NCBI RefSeq assembly: GCF_023091865.1
Contig: NZ_JAHXDI010000002.1
Location: 620,001-684,000 of the forward strand
Reading direction: 5' to 3'
DNA length: 64,000 bases
Source of the DNA: Chromohalobacter moromii
Lineage (GTDB): Bacteria; Pseudomonadota; Gammaproteobacteria; Pseudomonadales; Halomonadaceae
Position 1 is the stretch's first letter. Every line of letters starts with the position of its first letter. The notes beneath the pieces were generated by a model. The model saw nothing but the letters and a program-made list of their open reading frames with translations. It ran no database searches and was not told the origin of the DNA. The position numbers and the translations under genes were made by a program. Shown here piece by piece: positions 46,583 to 54,819 of this stretch.

Positions 46583-47419
46583 TCAGGTGTCGCTGCGAAC
46601 CTGTGCGTGGCTAATGAGGGCAAAGATGAAGGTGCCGCCGATCACGTTGCCGGCCAGCGTCGGCAGGGCGAAGTGAAAGAGATATTCACCTAGGCTGGCT
46701 TGGCCGGCGAACATCAGGTACATCACTTCCGTGGACCCCACGATGATGTGCGTGAAACCGCCCAGTGCGACGAGATAAGTGACGATCAGAATCACCCAGA
46801 TCTTGGCGGCTCCAGCGGCAGGGAGCAGCCAGACCATGGTGGCGATCATCCAGCCGGCGATGATGCCCTTGGCAAACATCTGGCTACCAGTATTCTCCAG
46901 AATGTGATGCCCCAGGCTGAGAAAGGCCTTATGCGTCTCGGCATCGAACAAAGGCATGTAGAGAATCGCGTACGCGGAGATTGCCACCCCCACCAGGTTG
47001 CCGATGAGCACTACGCCCCATAGCTTCAATAGCTTGAGAAACTGCATGATGCGTGGCGTGCTCATCACCGGTAGCACGGCGGTGACGGTATTTTCGGTGA
47101 AGAGTTGCTGGCGTGCGAGGATGACGACCAAAAAGCCGATGGTGTAGCCGAACGACGCGACGAGATAGCCGATATCGCTGTCCGGCAGGCGCGCGTGCAG
47201 CAGCCCCTTGGCAAGCATCGAGAAACTCATCGATAGGCCGGCGGCGATCGCCGACCAGAACAACGCCGACGCGGCGCGTTTGAGTTCCGTCTCGCCTTCT
47301 TCACGGATCGATTCATGGACGCCCGCCGCACGCGATGGCCGGGGGCCGCCGTTGAGATGCAGGTCGTGCTCGTCTTCTTCCACCCGACTGGGTGGCGTGA
47401 GGTTGGAAGGGTGGCTCAC
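46583..47419 (-). CDS. Formate/nitrite transporter family protein (YfdC type)
   Basis: 278 residues. An acidic, charged N-terminal tail of about 45 residues precedes six membrane helices with the FNT fold (FGYTIGFLVVILARQQLFTENT; GIIAGWMIATMVWL; GFTHIIVGSTEVMYLMF). The long N-tail and RQQLFTENT fit the YfdC-like branch rather than FocA. Substrate unknown. Start is a GTG at 47419 with AAGGA 7 nt upstream. Divergent from the MgtC-family gene. Confidence 0.87.
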   Translation of the reverse strand: MSHPSNLTPPSRVEEDEHDLHLNGGPRPSRAAGVHESIREEGETELKRAASALFWSAIAAGLSMSFSMLAKGLLHARLPDSDIGYLVASFGYTIGFLVVILARQQLFTENTVTAVLPVMSTPRIMQFLKLLKLWGVVLIGNLVGVAISAYAILYMPLFDAETHKAFLSLGHHILENTGSQMFAKGIIAGWMIATMVWLLPAAGAAKIWVILIVTYLVALGGFTHIIVGSTEVMYLMFAGQASLGEYLFHFALPTLAGNVIGGTFIFALISHAQVRSDT

Positions 47420-47528
47420 GCAGCGATCCTTCTATCGAAAGGTGGGAAATCGTCGTGGATTCTGTGGGATACAGTGGCAGACGCTATGCTGACACGATAG
47501 ACGATAACGCAGGAGAAGGAAGAGGCGA

Positions 47529-48224
47529 ATGGCAACGATTTCATGGACGATAGTGCTGCATCTGGGCATGGCCTGGCTGGCGGGGAGCCTGATTGGCTTG
47601 GAACGTACCTTTCATGGGCGCCCGGCAGGATTTCGGACACATGCGCTGGTGTGCGTTGCCTCGGCGTTATTGATGCTGGTGACGGTCTATCAATGGCAGT
47701 GGCTGGGTAGTGATGTACCCGAAGAGACGATCAGAACCGATCCCACGCGCATGGCCCAGGGCATCATGACGGGCATCGGCTTTCTGGGGGCCGGCGTGAT
47801 CTTCAAGGAGGGGCTGACGGTACATGGCCTGACGACGGCGGCCTCGATCTGGATTACGTCGGCGTTGGGCATACTCTTCGGCGTCGGCTTTTGGTTGCCG
47901 GGCGTGATAGCGACGCTGGTGACCTTGTTGACGCTGTCGTTGTTTCGTTTGGTCGAGGCACGGATGCCGAGCCGTACCTTCGCGCGCTGCATTCTACGCT
48001 TCGATAGCCAGCGGATACTCGGGGAGTCAGAAATCTATGCGTTAATGAAAGCGCATCGGTTCCATATCGAAAGCCTCAGTTACCGCACGCGCGACGAGGG
48101 TCGGCAATTCGAATACCGCATGATGCTACGAACGCACGACCGTCACTACCTGCCGTTATTGGCCACCGACTTGGGCCACCATGAGACGCTGTTGGAATTC
48201 CAGTTGTCGCCGACCGGTGATTGA
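47529..48224 (+). CDS. MgtC/SapB-family membrane protein
   Basis: 231 residues. Four to five membrane helices with MgtC signatures: AWLAGSLIGLERTFHGRPAG, RTHALVCVASALLML, RMAQGIMTGIGFLGAGVIF and GLTTAASIWITSALGI. A C-terminal soluble domain (about 150-231) resembles the ACT-like tail of MgtC. MgtC aids survival at low magnesium and affects the F-ATPase in pathogens; the role of environmental homologues is less clear. A strong purine-rich SD precedes the ATG. Confidence 0.9.
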   Translation: MATISWTIVLHLGMAWLAGSLIGLERTFHGRPAGFRTHALVCVASALLMLVTVYQWQWLGSDVPEETIRTDPTRMAQGIMTGIGFLGAGVIFKEGLTVHGLTTAASIWITSALGILFGVGFWLPGVIATLVTLLTLSLFRLVEARMPSRTFARCILRFDSQRILGESEIYALMKAHRFHIESLSYRTRDEGRQFEYRMMLRTHDRHYLPLLATDLGHHETLLEFQLSPTGD

Positions 48225-48230
48225 TGAAGG

Positions 48231-48262
48231 CCTGCCAGCATCGATATCTGGATGCTGGCAGG
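48231..48262. terminator. Convergent hairpin between MgtC-family and FlgO genes
   Basis: A perfect 12-bp stem (48231-48242 with 48251-48262) and 8-nt loop just after the MgtC-family stop. No T-run on either strand, so its role as terminator is probable only. Confidence 0.5.
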
Positions 48263-48312
48263 TAAAGCTCATGACAGGGCCGATCGGGCTCCATGTTTGA
48301 GAAGAAAGACCT

Positions 48313-48879
48313 TTACCAGTTAGAGGGCAGCAAGGTCCTGATGTCGTTGTCCATTGGCACTTCGAAGCTCGAGGCACCCAAGACCTGGCGGTCCATGATA
48401 CGTACCAGGCGAGCGTTGACGAACAGCGTGTTCTCGCCTTGGGCATAGGTGCCCAGCAATACGGCCTGGGCATCGTGATTATCGCTCAAGCGCTGTACGT
48501 TGCGGGACAGAATCAGCTCCCCGGTATTCTGCTCGATGTATAGGCTGTCGCGCATTTTGACTTCGATGACATTCATGCCGCCCTGGACGAGACGCGAGGT
48601 AAAGGTCTCGGACAGCGTGCGCCCAAGTGTCGATGACTGATCCAGTTGGTCGATATCGACGAATGTGGTGGCGATGATCGGCGCCCGATTGCCGAGCTGT
48701 TCGCTGCTGGTGGCGAGCAGTTTGTCGGCGGCTTCGTCGACGCGCGTCAGCATGCTGGGTTCGGGGGCGGCCGCTTGACGATTGGGAAAAAGGCTACAGC
48801 CCGAGAGCACCAGCAACAGGATGGCCAAGGTCAGCAAGCGCCCTGTAAGGCGTCCGGTGGGACGTTGGTTGAATGACAT
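48313..48879 (-). CDS. FlgO-family outer-membrane lipoprotein
   Basis: 188 residues. Signal sequence with lipobox LSGC (LLTLAILLLVLSGCSLF), then the FlgO domain (PIIATTFVDIDQLDQSSTLGRTLSETFTSRLVQGG; VLLGTYAQGENTLFVNARLV). In Vibrio, FlgO is an outer-membrane protein needed for flagellar stability and motility. Start chosen at the ATG 48879, with GAGGAG upstream; a GTG six codons earlier is part of that SD. It is the second gene of an operon preceded by a sigma-28 promoter, which agrees with a flagellar role. Confidence 0.87.
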   Translation of the reverse strand: MSFNQRPTGRLTGRLLTLAILLLVLSGCSLFPNRQAAAPEPSMLTRVDEAADKLLATSSEQLGNRAPIIATTFVDIDQLDQSSTLGRTLSETFTSRLVQGGMNVIEVKMRDSLYIEQNTGELILSRNVQRLSDNHDAQAVLLGTYAQGENTLFVNARLVRIMDRQVLGASSFEVPMDNDIRTLLPSNW

Positions 48880-48893
48880 GTCGAGCGATCTCC

Positions 48894-49568
48894 TCACCAG
48901 TCGGATGATAGCGGCAGGCCAGCGGAATCGCCGGTGCCGGGTGCACCGTACTGATCGCTATCGCCCGCGTTGATGTAATACATATTCGAGGACGAGTAAT
49001 GCAGCGTGTCGTATTGGCTTACTTGGGTCGTGATAATGACTTCCTGCTTGCCGGTGGTGGTCCAGCTACCGCTGAAGGTGTCGGCCAGTGCGGCGGCGGG
49101 AATCAGTCCCAAGGCGGGCTCGGTCCAGTGATTGAAAGGAATGGTCGCCACGGCGATGCCAGTCGCCAATGCGGTCAGGGCACCCTGGGGAGGCCGTACG
49201 AAGCCGCGATCCTGGTGGTTGATCACCTGGACATCGAAGCTGACATGGGCGCTGCTAGGGTCCGGCTGAGTACGCACGATGGCGCCTTGCTCGACGAGCT
49301 CACTGGTCAGCAGGGAACGGAACCCGTGGCTGAAGGCGGTCTCCTGTTCATGCTTCTCGACATAGAGTGGCTTGCCCCACAAGTCGCGCTTGGCGAGGAT
49401 ATCGCCTGCCTCGTGTTCGGCAAGCACTTCCCAATGCTGAGCGGCCTGCATGCGTTGCTGTTCACTGATCGGGTAGGTCGTGGCGATGGGGGCCTGCGAG
49501 GTATTGACCCCGAAGCAGCCGCCCAATAGGACGGCGCTTAGCACGACCCCCCAGGTGCGGAATGGCAT
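48894..49568 (-). CDS. Predicted lipoprotein, first gene of the FlgO operon
   Basis: 224 residues. Signal sequence MPFRTWGVVLSAVLLGGC with lipobox LGGC. The body has ITEP-like sequence rich in Thr/Ser/Asp; the C-terminal 40 residues contain several Tyr and Ser residues. No family recognised. AGGAA lies 5 nt before the ATG. It ends 14 bp before the FlgO gene and begins downstream of a sigma-28 promoter, so it is probably a flagellum-associated outer-membrane lipoprotein acting with FlgO; this is inference. Confidence 0.78.
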   Translation of the reverse strand: MPFRTWGVVLSAVLLGGCFGVNTSQAPIATTYPISEQQRMQAAQHWEVLAEHEAGDILAKRDLWGKPLYVEKHEQETAFSHGFRSLLTSELVEQGAIVRTQPDPSSAHVSFDVQVINHQDRGFVRPPQGALTALATGIAVATIPFNHWTEPALGLIPAAALADTFSGSWTTTGKQEVIITTQVSQYDTLHYSSSNMYYINAGDSDQYGAPGTGDSAGLPLSSDW

Positions 49569-49629
49569 GGCGTTTCCTGTGCGATGGATGATCGGCGAGG
49601 CATTGCTTGGATCATTGCCCTGAAAGGCA

Positions 49630-49656
49630 ATATCGGCGAGGTGCGTATGAGCTTTA
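49630..49656 (-). promoter_or_regulatory. Sigma-28 (FliA) promoter
   Basis: On the minus strand: TAAAGCTC, an 11-nt spacer, GCCGATAT. This matches the TAAAGTTT-N11-GCCGATAA consensus at 13 of 16 positions with the exact spacer. It ends 61 bp before the first lipoprotein ATG (49568). Confidence 0.82.
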
Positions 49657-49792
49657 GGCCTTGTCTTAAACGTGTCTACGCGTGTCGACTTTTCGGGCGA
49701 CACCGCAATAGTAAAATGTACGTATCATTGGTCAGTTGCATCTTGGCGTGTTCGGGGTAAGGTGGCGTTCTTTTTGTCGCTGCGGAGGTTTC

Positions 49793-50962
49793 ATGTCGGG
49801 TGCCCGTTTGCTGCCCTTGCTGGTGGGCTGCGTGATGTTGTCGCCACTGGCGATCGATATCTACCTGCCATCACTGACGGTCATGGCGCGCGAGTTCGAC
49901 GTCCCGTTCAGCCGGTTGCAGTTCACCGTGACATTACTCTTGTTGAGCGTCGGCCTTGGGCAAGTGCTCGTCGGTCCGCTGACCGACCGTTTCGGTCGTC
50001 GCCCGGTGCTGCTTTGCGGCACTGTGGTTTATATGGCGGGGGCATTACTGGGGATGATGGCGACCAGTCTCGGGCCGCTTTACGTATCGCGTGTTCTGCA
50101 AGGTCTGGGGGCTTGCGCGAGTATGACGGTGGCCTTCGCCGCGGTGCGCGACTGCTTCACGGCCGAGCAAGGCGCTAAACTCTACAGTTACCTCAATGGG
50201 GCACTGTGCATCATTCCTGCACTAGCGCCCGTCATCGGCGGAAGCCTGGCGGTGACCTTCGGTTGGCGCAGCAATTTTGCATTCATGTTCGTCTTTGCGG
50301 CGGTGCTGGGTGTGGCCGCCTTATGGCGCTTCGCCGAGACGCGGCCTCAGGACACGGCGCCCGAGCGCCGACTTTATCATTGGGCCCGCTACCGACCGGT
50401 GCTGACCAGTGTGCGCTTTGTCTATTTCGCGGGGCTGGCCGGGGTGATCATGTCGGCGATCCTGGTGTATGTATCGACCGCGCCGGTCATACTGGTGGAT
50501 CGGTTGGGGCTTTCGGAGTTGGCATTCAGCGGTTGGTTCGGCGCCAACGCCGTGGTCAACATCCTGGCGTTTTTCTTCGCACCCCGCGTCATTCACCGTC
50601 TCGGGCGCGTCGGGACCGTGCGTTTAGGGCTGGGGCTGATTATCGTCTCGGGCGTCTTGCAGGCGCTGATCGTCACGGCATTGCCGCTGTCGTCAGTCGG
50701 CTTCATGGGGCCGATAGGGGTGCTCTCCGTGGGCTTTTCATTGGCGCTGGGTGCAACCTCGAGCCTGGCTCTCGAGCCGTTTCGTGAGCGCGCTGGGACG
50801 GCGGCAGCTTTGCTGGGCGCCTTGCAGTTGGGCGGCGGTGCGTTGTTGGCTACGCTATTGCTGGCGATGCCGTTGGCGCCGCAATGGGCCTTGGCATTGA
50901 TCGGCGTTGTCTTGGTTTCACCTTTGCTGTGGCTTTCCTGGCGAGTGGCGCCGGCGGCGTGA
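49793..50962 (+). CDS. Bcr/CflA-family MFS drug efflux transporter
   Basis: 389 residues with 12 predicted membrane helices. The early MLSPLAIDIYLPSLTVMAREF and GPLTDRFGRRPVLL (MFS motif A) are typical of Bcr/CflA drug-proton antiporters such as Bcr and CmlA. Substrate unknown. CGGAGG lies 4 nt before the chosen ATG; the frame extends 19 codons upstream without transmembrane features. It stands divergent from the FlgO operon. Confidence 0.9.
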   Translation: MSGARLLPLLVGCVMLSPLAIDIYLPSLTVMAREFDVPFSRLQFTVTLLLLSVGLGQVLVGPLTDRFGRRPVLLCGTVVYMAGALLGMMATSLGPLYVSRVLQGLGACASMTVAFAAVRDCFTAEQGAKLYSYLNGALCIIPALAPVIGGSLAVTFGWRSNFAFMFVFAAVLGVAALWRFAETRPQDTAPERRLYHWARYRPVLTSVRFVYFAGLAGVIMSAILVYVSTAPVILVDRLGLSELAFSGWFGANAVVNILAFFFAPRVIHRLGRVGTVRLGLGLIIVSGVLQALIVTALPLSSVGFMGPIGVLSVGFSLALGATSSLALEPFRERAGTAAALLGALQLGGGALLATLLLAMPLAPQWALALIGVVLVSPLLWLSWRVAPAA

Positions 50963-51021
50963 GTTTGTAAAGATGCGCAAGGCCAAGTGACGTGCCAGGC
51001 GGCAGATATTAAGGAGCAGCC

Positions 51022-51312
51022 ATGTTCATCGTATCGCTGGAGTACGTGGTCGATCCGGACGCGGTCGAGCCCTATCGAATGGCTCATATGGCATGGGTGC
51101 GGGAAGGCTTCGAGCGAGGCGTATTTATCGCGTCGGGGCGTAAATCGCCTCCGAGTGGTGGCATCATTTTGGCCAGAGCGCCTGCGCGGGAGCGTTTGAC
51201 GGCCTGGCTTAATGAAGACCCATTTATCGTCGCTGGCGTGGCGCAATACCATGTTGAAGAATTTTTGCCCACGACGGTAGGCAATGGTTTCGAGGTGCTC
51301 AAAGGAATATGA
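51022..51312 (+). CDS. YciI-family protein
   Basis: 96 residues, ferredoxin-like. FIVSLEYVVDPDAVEPYRMAHMAW carries the conserved His (H22) and the later Asp (D66) that form the YciI active-site pair, followed by DPFIVAGVAQYHVEEF. Physiological role unknown for most members. AAGGAG lies 5 nt before the ATG. Followed by yegS within 75 bp on the same strand. Confidence 0.87.
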   Translation: MFIVSLEYVVDPDAVEPYRMAHMAWVREGFERGVFIASGRKSPPSGGIILARAPARERLTAWLNEDPFIVAGVAQYHVEEFLPTTVGNGFEVLKGI

Positions 51313-51384
51313 GACCCGTTGGTGCAAGGTGCGTGTGGCGAGACGAGAAGCCGGCGTGTCTCAAGGAATGAGGATGATAAAGCG

Positions 51385-52332
51385 ATGAGTGAAACACTCC
51401 AGCCTGCTGCAACTGATGGTGATGCGTGGCTGATTCTCAACGGTAAATCTGCCCAGCTTCCGGATATCCGTGAGGCGGTGAGGCGCGTTCGTGAAGAGGG
51501 TCACTCTCTGGCGGTGCGAGTGACCTGGGAAGCCGGCGACGGTGCGCGCTTGGCTCGGGAAGCCAGCGAAGCGGGTATCCAACGTATCATTGCCGGCGGC
51601 GGCGATGGAACGGTCAATGAAGTCGTTGGCGGCTTGATGCAACTGCCCCAGGTTGCAAGGTCGACCCTTGGTATCCTCCCGCTGGGTAGTGCCAACGATT
51701 TTGCACGTGGTCTGGAGCTGCCCTTGGAGCCTCTTGAGGCGCTGCGTGTGGCATTGGAAGCCCGTCCCCACAATGTCGATGTGGGTAGCTTGGGTGGTGA
51801 TTATTTCATCAACCTTGCCTCGGGCGGCTTCGGTGCTCAGATCACCAATTCGACACCGGCTCCTCTCAAACGCCTCTTGGGTGGTGGCGCCTATTCGTTG
51901 ATGGGCATGCTCAAGGCCTGGAATTACCAGCCTTACCGGGGGCGTTTGCGACTTCCCGATGGAGAGCGCGACATCCCCTTGTTTCTGCTCGCCTTGGGCA
52001 ATGGTTCTCAAGCGGGAGGAGGGCAGCAGTTGGCGCCCCTGGCCAAGGTCGATGATGGTCTACTGGAGCTGCTCATCGTGCGCCATTTTACCTCGCTCAG
52101 GGAGATGAAGCAGCTGATCGACGAGCTGGAAAACCTCCCCGAAAGTGGCCAGTTCGTCGAGTATTTGCAGGTGCCTTGGGTCGAATTCGAAGGCGAGGAT
52201 GCCCTGCCGCTTAATCTCGATGGCGAGCCGTGTTTCCACGAGCGCTTTCGCGCTGAGTTGATACACGGCGCGCTTTCCTTGGCGGCACCTTCTTCTTCCG
52301 CACTGTACTCATTGCCAAGCGATGAGGGCTGA
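51385..52332 (+). CDS. yegS: Lipid kinase YegS-like
   Basis: 315 residues. Diacylglycerol-kinase catalytic domain with GGGDGTVNEV (71-80) and LPLGSANDFARGL, then a C-terminal domain with conserved PLNLDGEP. YegS-type enzymes phosphorylate phosphatidylglycerol or similar lipids at the membrane surface. Start 51385 has AGGA upstream; the frame is open 22 more codons but the family-like sequence begins here. Confidence 0.92.
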   Translation: MSETLQPAATDGDAWLILNGKSAQLPDIREAVRRVREEGHSLAVRVTWEAGDGARLAREASEAGIQRIIAGGGDGTVNEVVGGLMQLPQVARSTLGILPLGSANDFARGLELPLEPLEALRVALEARPHNVDVGSLGGDYFINLASGGFGAQITNSTPAPLKRLLGGGAYSLMGMLKAWNYQPYRGRLRLPDGERDIPLFLLALGNGSQAGGGQQLAPLAKVDDGLLELLIVRHFTSLREMKQLIDELENLPESGQFVEYLQVPWVEFEGEDALPLNLDGEPCFHERFRAELIHGALSLAAPSSSALYSLPSDEG

Positions 52333-52463
52333 GGCGCGACCCGCTGTCTTGCGTGATCGTGTTTCAGGAGCCCTTCGAGGAACGGGCGCTTGAAATGAAC
52401 GCGGAAGTGCCCAACCTCTACGAGTGTAACGTGGTGCACAAGGTGAATGGCAAAAGGATCACC

Positions 52464-52910
52464 ATGGATCGATTTATGCAGGCGGCCATCGACGAGGCGC
52501 GCAAAGGATACGACGCGGGTGGGGTTCCCATCGGTTCGGTGCTTGTGCATCGGGGGGTTATCATCGGGCGTGGGCACAACCAACGCCAGCAGCGTGGTAG
52601 TGCCATTTTGCACGGCGAAATGGACGCCTTGGAAAACGCCGGTCGTTTGGCGGCGCATGTGTATCGTGAAGCGGTGCTTTATACCACACTGTCACCTTGT
52701 GCCATGTGCAGTGGCGCCATTTTGCTCTATGGCATCCCCGAAATCGTGATAGGCGAAAATTCGACCTTTCAAGGTGAGGAAGCATTATTACGTCAACGTG
52801 GTGTCACGCTCACGGTCTACGATGATCCCCAGTGCAAGGCGCTGATGGAACGGTTCATCGTCGAAAGGCCCGAGATCTGGTACGAAGATATTGGCGAGTC
52901 CTGCATGTAG
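52464..52910 (+). CDS. Yeast-type cytosine deaminase
   Basis: 148 residues of the CDA/TadA zinc deaminase fold. Zinc and catalytic residues H50, E52, C79 and C82 (HGEMDALENAGR; SPCAMCSGAILLYGIP). Compared with Saccharomyces Fcy1, N39 in GRGHNQR and W139/D142 in the C-terminal IWYEDIGE occupy the same spacing as N51, W152 and D155, which bind cytosine. So it is a cytosine deaminase of the fungal type rather than TadA or E. coli CodA. AAGGA lies 5 nt before the ATG; the longer frame upstream (52353) lacks this. Ends at a terminator. Confidence 0.88.
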   Translation: MDRFMQAAIDEARKGYDAGGVPIGSVLVHRGVIIGRGHNQRQQRGSAILHGEMDALENAGRLAAHVYREAVLYTTLSPCAMCSGAILLYGIPEIVIGENSTFQGEEALLRQRGVTLTVYDDPQCKALMERFIVERPEIWYEDIGESCM

Positions 52911-52927
52911 GGCTTGTCTACTCTGTA

Positions 52928-52957
52928 CCATGAGGCCTGGATGGCCTCATGGACTTT
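52928..52957 (+). terminator. Intrinsic terminator after the deaminase gene
   Basis: CCATGAGGCC (52928-52937) pairs perfectly with GGCCTCATGG (52943-52952), then ACTTTT. Confidence 0.85.
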
Positions 52958-53004
52958 TAGGAAATTGCCGGCCCCCGGCAGAAATGAGCGACTCAAGGAG
53001 AGAA

Positions 53005-53496
53005 ATGATGACGTATAAGCAATGGACGATGAGTGCGTTGGCATTGGTGATGTCACTTGGCCTAGCGGCCTGCGATAGCGGTGACGATCCCGCTCAGGAA
53101 GCTTCAAACAATAGCGAACAGGCGGCTGAAGAAACCCAGCAAGCTGCTGACGAGGCTGGCGACGAAATGTCCGAGATGAGCGACGAAGCCAGCGACGACA
53201 TGGAAGAAATGGGTGACAACGCGGCTGATGAGTCCTCCGATGCCATGGATGAAGCGGGCGAAGAGATAGACGAAGCGCAAGATGCAACTGCAGACGCCGT
53301 CGATGAAGCCGGCGATGAAATGAGCGAAGCCGCCGATGAGGCTGGCGATGCAATGGATAATGCCGCTGACGAAACACAAGAGGCAGCGGACGAGGCAACC
53401 GACGAAGCGGCGGATGAAATGGACGACGCGGCTGACGAAGCCGAGCAGCAAGCGGATGAGCTTGAAAACGAAGCCGAAGACGACAACCAGTCGTAA
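53005..53496 (+). CDS. Extremely acidic Ala/Asp/Glu-repeat lipoprotein
   Basis: 163 residues. Signal sequence with lipobox LAAC (the Cys is C23), followed by about 140 residues made almost entirely of A, D, E, M, S, Q, N, G and T. The mature part contains no Lys, Arg, His, Phe, Tyr or Trp. Repeats of DEAGDEMSE/DEAADE type with regular Ala/Met spacing suggest a single long helix or coiled coil. AAGGAG lies 4 nt before ATG 53005 (7 nt before ATG 53008). Own terminators on both sides. A surface or periplasmic polyanion role is inference; no family recognised. Confidence 0.85.
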   Translation: MMTYKQWTMSALALVMSLGLAACDSGDDPAQEASNNSEQAAEETQQAADEAGDEMSEMSDEASDDMEEMGDNAADESSDAMDEAGEEIDEAQDATADAVDEAGDEMSEAADEAGDAMDNAADETQEAADEATDEAADEMDDAADEAEQQADELENEAEDDNQS

Positions 53497-53523
53497 CATC
53501 GTCGTCTCATGCCGTTAGAGGCA

Positions 53524-53563
53524 AGGGCACATGGCGTGTGGGTATGCGCCATGTGCCCTCTTT
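53524..53563 (+). terminator. Intrinsic terminator after the acidic lipoprotein
   Basis: A perfect 13-bp stem (53524-53536 with 53547-53559) and 10-nt loop, followed by CTTTC. Confidence 0.75.
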
Positions 53564-53596
53564 CGTATACGGCAAGGACAGTCATATATGATCTGG

Positions 53597-53626
53597 AAAT
53601 AAAAGAGCCCACCGTTAGGTGGGCTC
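53597..53626 (-). terminator. Intrinsic terminator of the cold-shock gene
   Basis: On the minus strand a 9-bp stem (GAGCCCACC/GGTGGGCTC, 53605-53613 with 53618-53626) and 4-nt loop is followed by TTTTATTT, about 50 bp after the csp stop. Confidence 0.9.
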
Positions 53627-53674
53627 ATGCGTTCGGAGTCCGATGTCGGTCTCACGACCGCTGGGGTATCGGAA

Positions 53675-53881
53675 TTAACCGACCACCTTGATGTTGGACG
53701 CCTGCAGGCCTTTCTTGCCCTGGGTGACCTCAAAGCTCACTTTTTGGCCATCCTGCAGCGTTTTGAAGCCTTCAGCCTGGATCTCGGAGAAGTGCGCGAA
53801 TAGGTCATCGCCACCATCTTCCGGAGAGATGAAGCCGTAGCCTTTGGTGTCGTTGAACCATTTGACAGTGCCAGTTGCCAT
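53675..53881 (-). CDS. CspA-family cold-shock protein
   Basis: 68 residues, one OB-fold cold-shock domain. RNA-binding motifs [12 protein letters not shown] (RNP1 type) and DLFAHFS (RNP2 type) are intact. Acts as an RNA chaperone or antiterminator; the paralogue type cannot be named. TAAGGAA lies 6 nt before the ATG. An upstream in-frame extension lacks family features. The long region upstream probably includes a structured 5' UTR, as in cspA genes. Confidence 0.95.
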   Translation of the reverse strand: MATGTVKWFNDTKGYGFISPEDGGDDLFAHFSEIQAEGFKTLQDGQKVSFEVTQGKKGLQASNIKVVG

Positions 53882-54333
53882 TTCGAATTCCTTAACTTGC
53901 GAAGTAATGATGCGGGCCGACCCATGGGCGACCATGGTACGTGGGTAAGACAAGGAGGGAATGCGCAAGGGCGATCGAGAATTCGATTAACAGCTGACGA
54001 CATTCGACTTGCAAACCTACGCAGCGGAGAATGCATGACCCTAGGGTAAGCGTCAAGCTTATTGCTGAGGGGCCTTTCCCGGTACCATGCACCGCATATG
54101 CAACATAGATCGAAAACTCGGGGGCGTCCAGAACGTCAGTGTATGCGCCGTGGGTAAAGTGTGGCGCTTTGATTGAAGGCATTATACTGCTGCCTGACGA
54201 GCGCCGAGGCCTTGCCATGCAAAGCGTAACGGCGTGGCAGAAACTTGGGCGTGACCTGGGGGGTTGTCACGGTGATTCTGCACCTTGGAGAGAGGTGCGG
54301 AGCGAGCTAGTTTCATTTTGGAGGAATTATCAC
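53882..54333. promoter_or_regulatory. Divergent 452-bp region between csp and the TM2 gene
   Basis: Holds the csp promoter and long 5' leader on the minus strand, and the promoter of the TM2-protein gene on the plus strand. It is less GC-rich than its surroundings. A frame running into the TM2 gene from 54139 has no supported start except the GTG at 54334; no RNA gene or repeat is evident. Confidence 0.5.
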
Positions 54334-54756
54334 GTGTCTCATACAGCCGTCGCTGCGAACGATACGCATAGCAAGATAGTGGGCTATCTATTGTGGGTGT
54401 TTGGCTTTACCGGTTCACACCGCTTTTACTACGGCAAGCCCATCACCGGCACGATCTGGTTTTTCACGCTAGGACTGCTGGGCATCGGCTGGTTGATCGA
54501 CTTCTTCCTGATCCCGCTGATGGATCGTCAGGCGGATCTGCGTTTTCAGGCGGGCCCCACCAGCTACACGCTTGCCTGGATATTGCTGACCTTTTTGGGC
54601 ATCTTCGGCCTGCATCGAATGTACATGGGAAAATGGCTGACCGGGCTGCTATATCTCGTCACCGGGGGATTGTTCTTGTTGGGGGTGCTGTACGATTTCT
54701 GGACGCTCAATGACCAGATCTCGATGAAGCATGCCAAGCGTGGCCTGTTTGACTGA
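54334..54756 (+). CDS. TM2-domain membrane protein
   Basis: 140 residues. Two TM2-like units: SKIVGYLLWVFGFTGSHRFYYGK and WILLTFLGIFGLHRMYMGK, each with a G-x-HRxYxGK signature and a helix pair. Function unknown; the domain is common in small bacterial membrane proteins. The start is the GTG at 54334 with GGAGG 9 nt upstream; an in-frame ATG at 54217 is less likely. The ExoD gene follows after 63 bp. Confidence 0.85.
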   Translation: MSHTAVAANDTHSKIVGYLLWVFGFTGSHRFYYGKPITGTIWFFTLGLLGIGWLIDFFLIPLMDRQADLRFQAGPTSYTLAWILLTFLGIFGLHRMYMGKWLTGLLYLVTGGLFLLGVLYDFWTLNDQISMKHAKRGLFD

Positions 54757-54819
54757 TAGTATATGCGGCCTTCCACTGTTCAAGAGCGTCATCAAAACCG
54801 CTCCAAGGAGAAATCGCGC

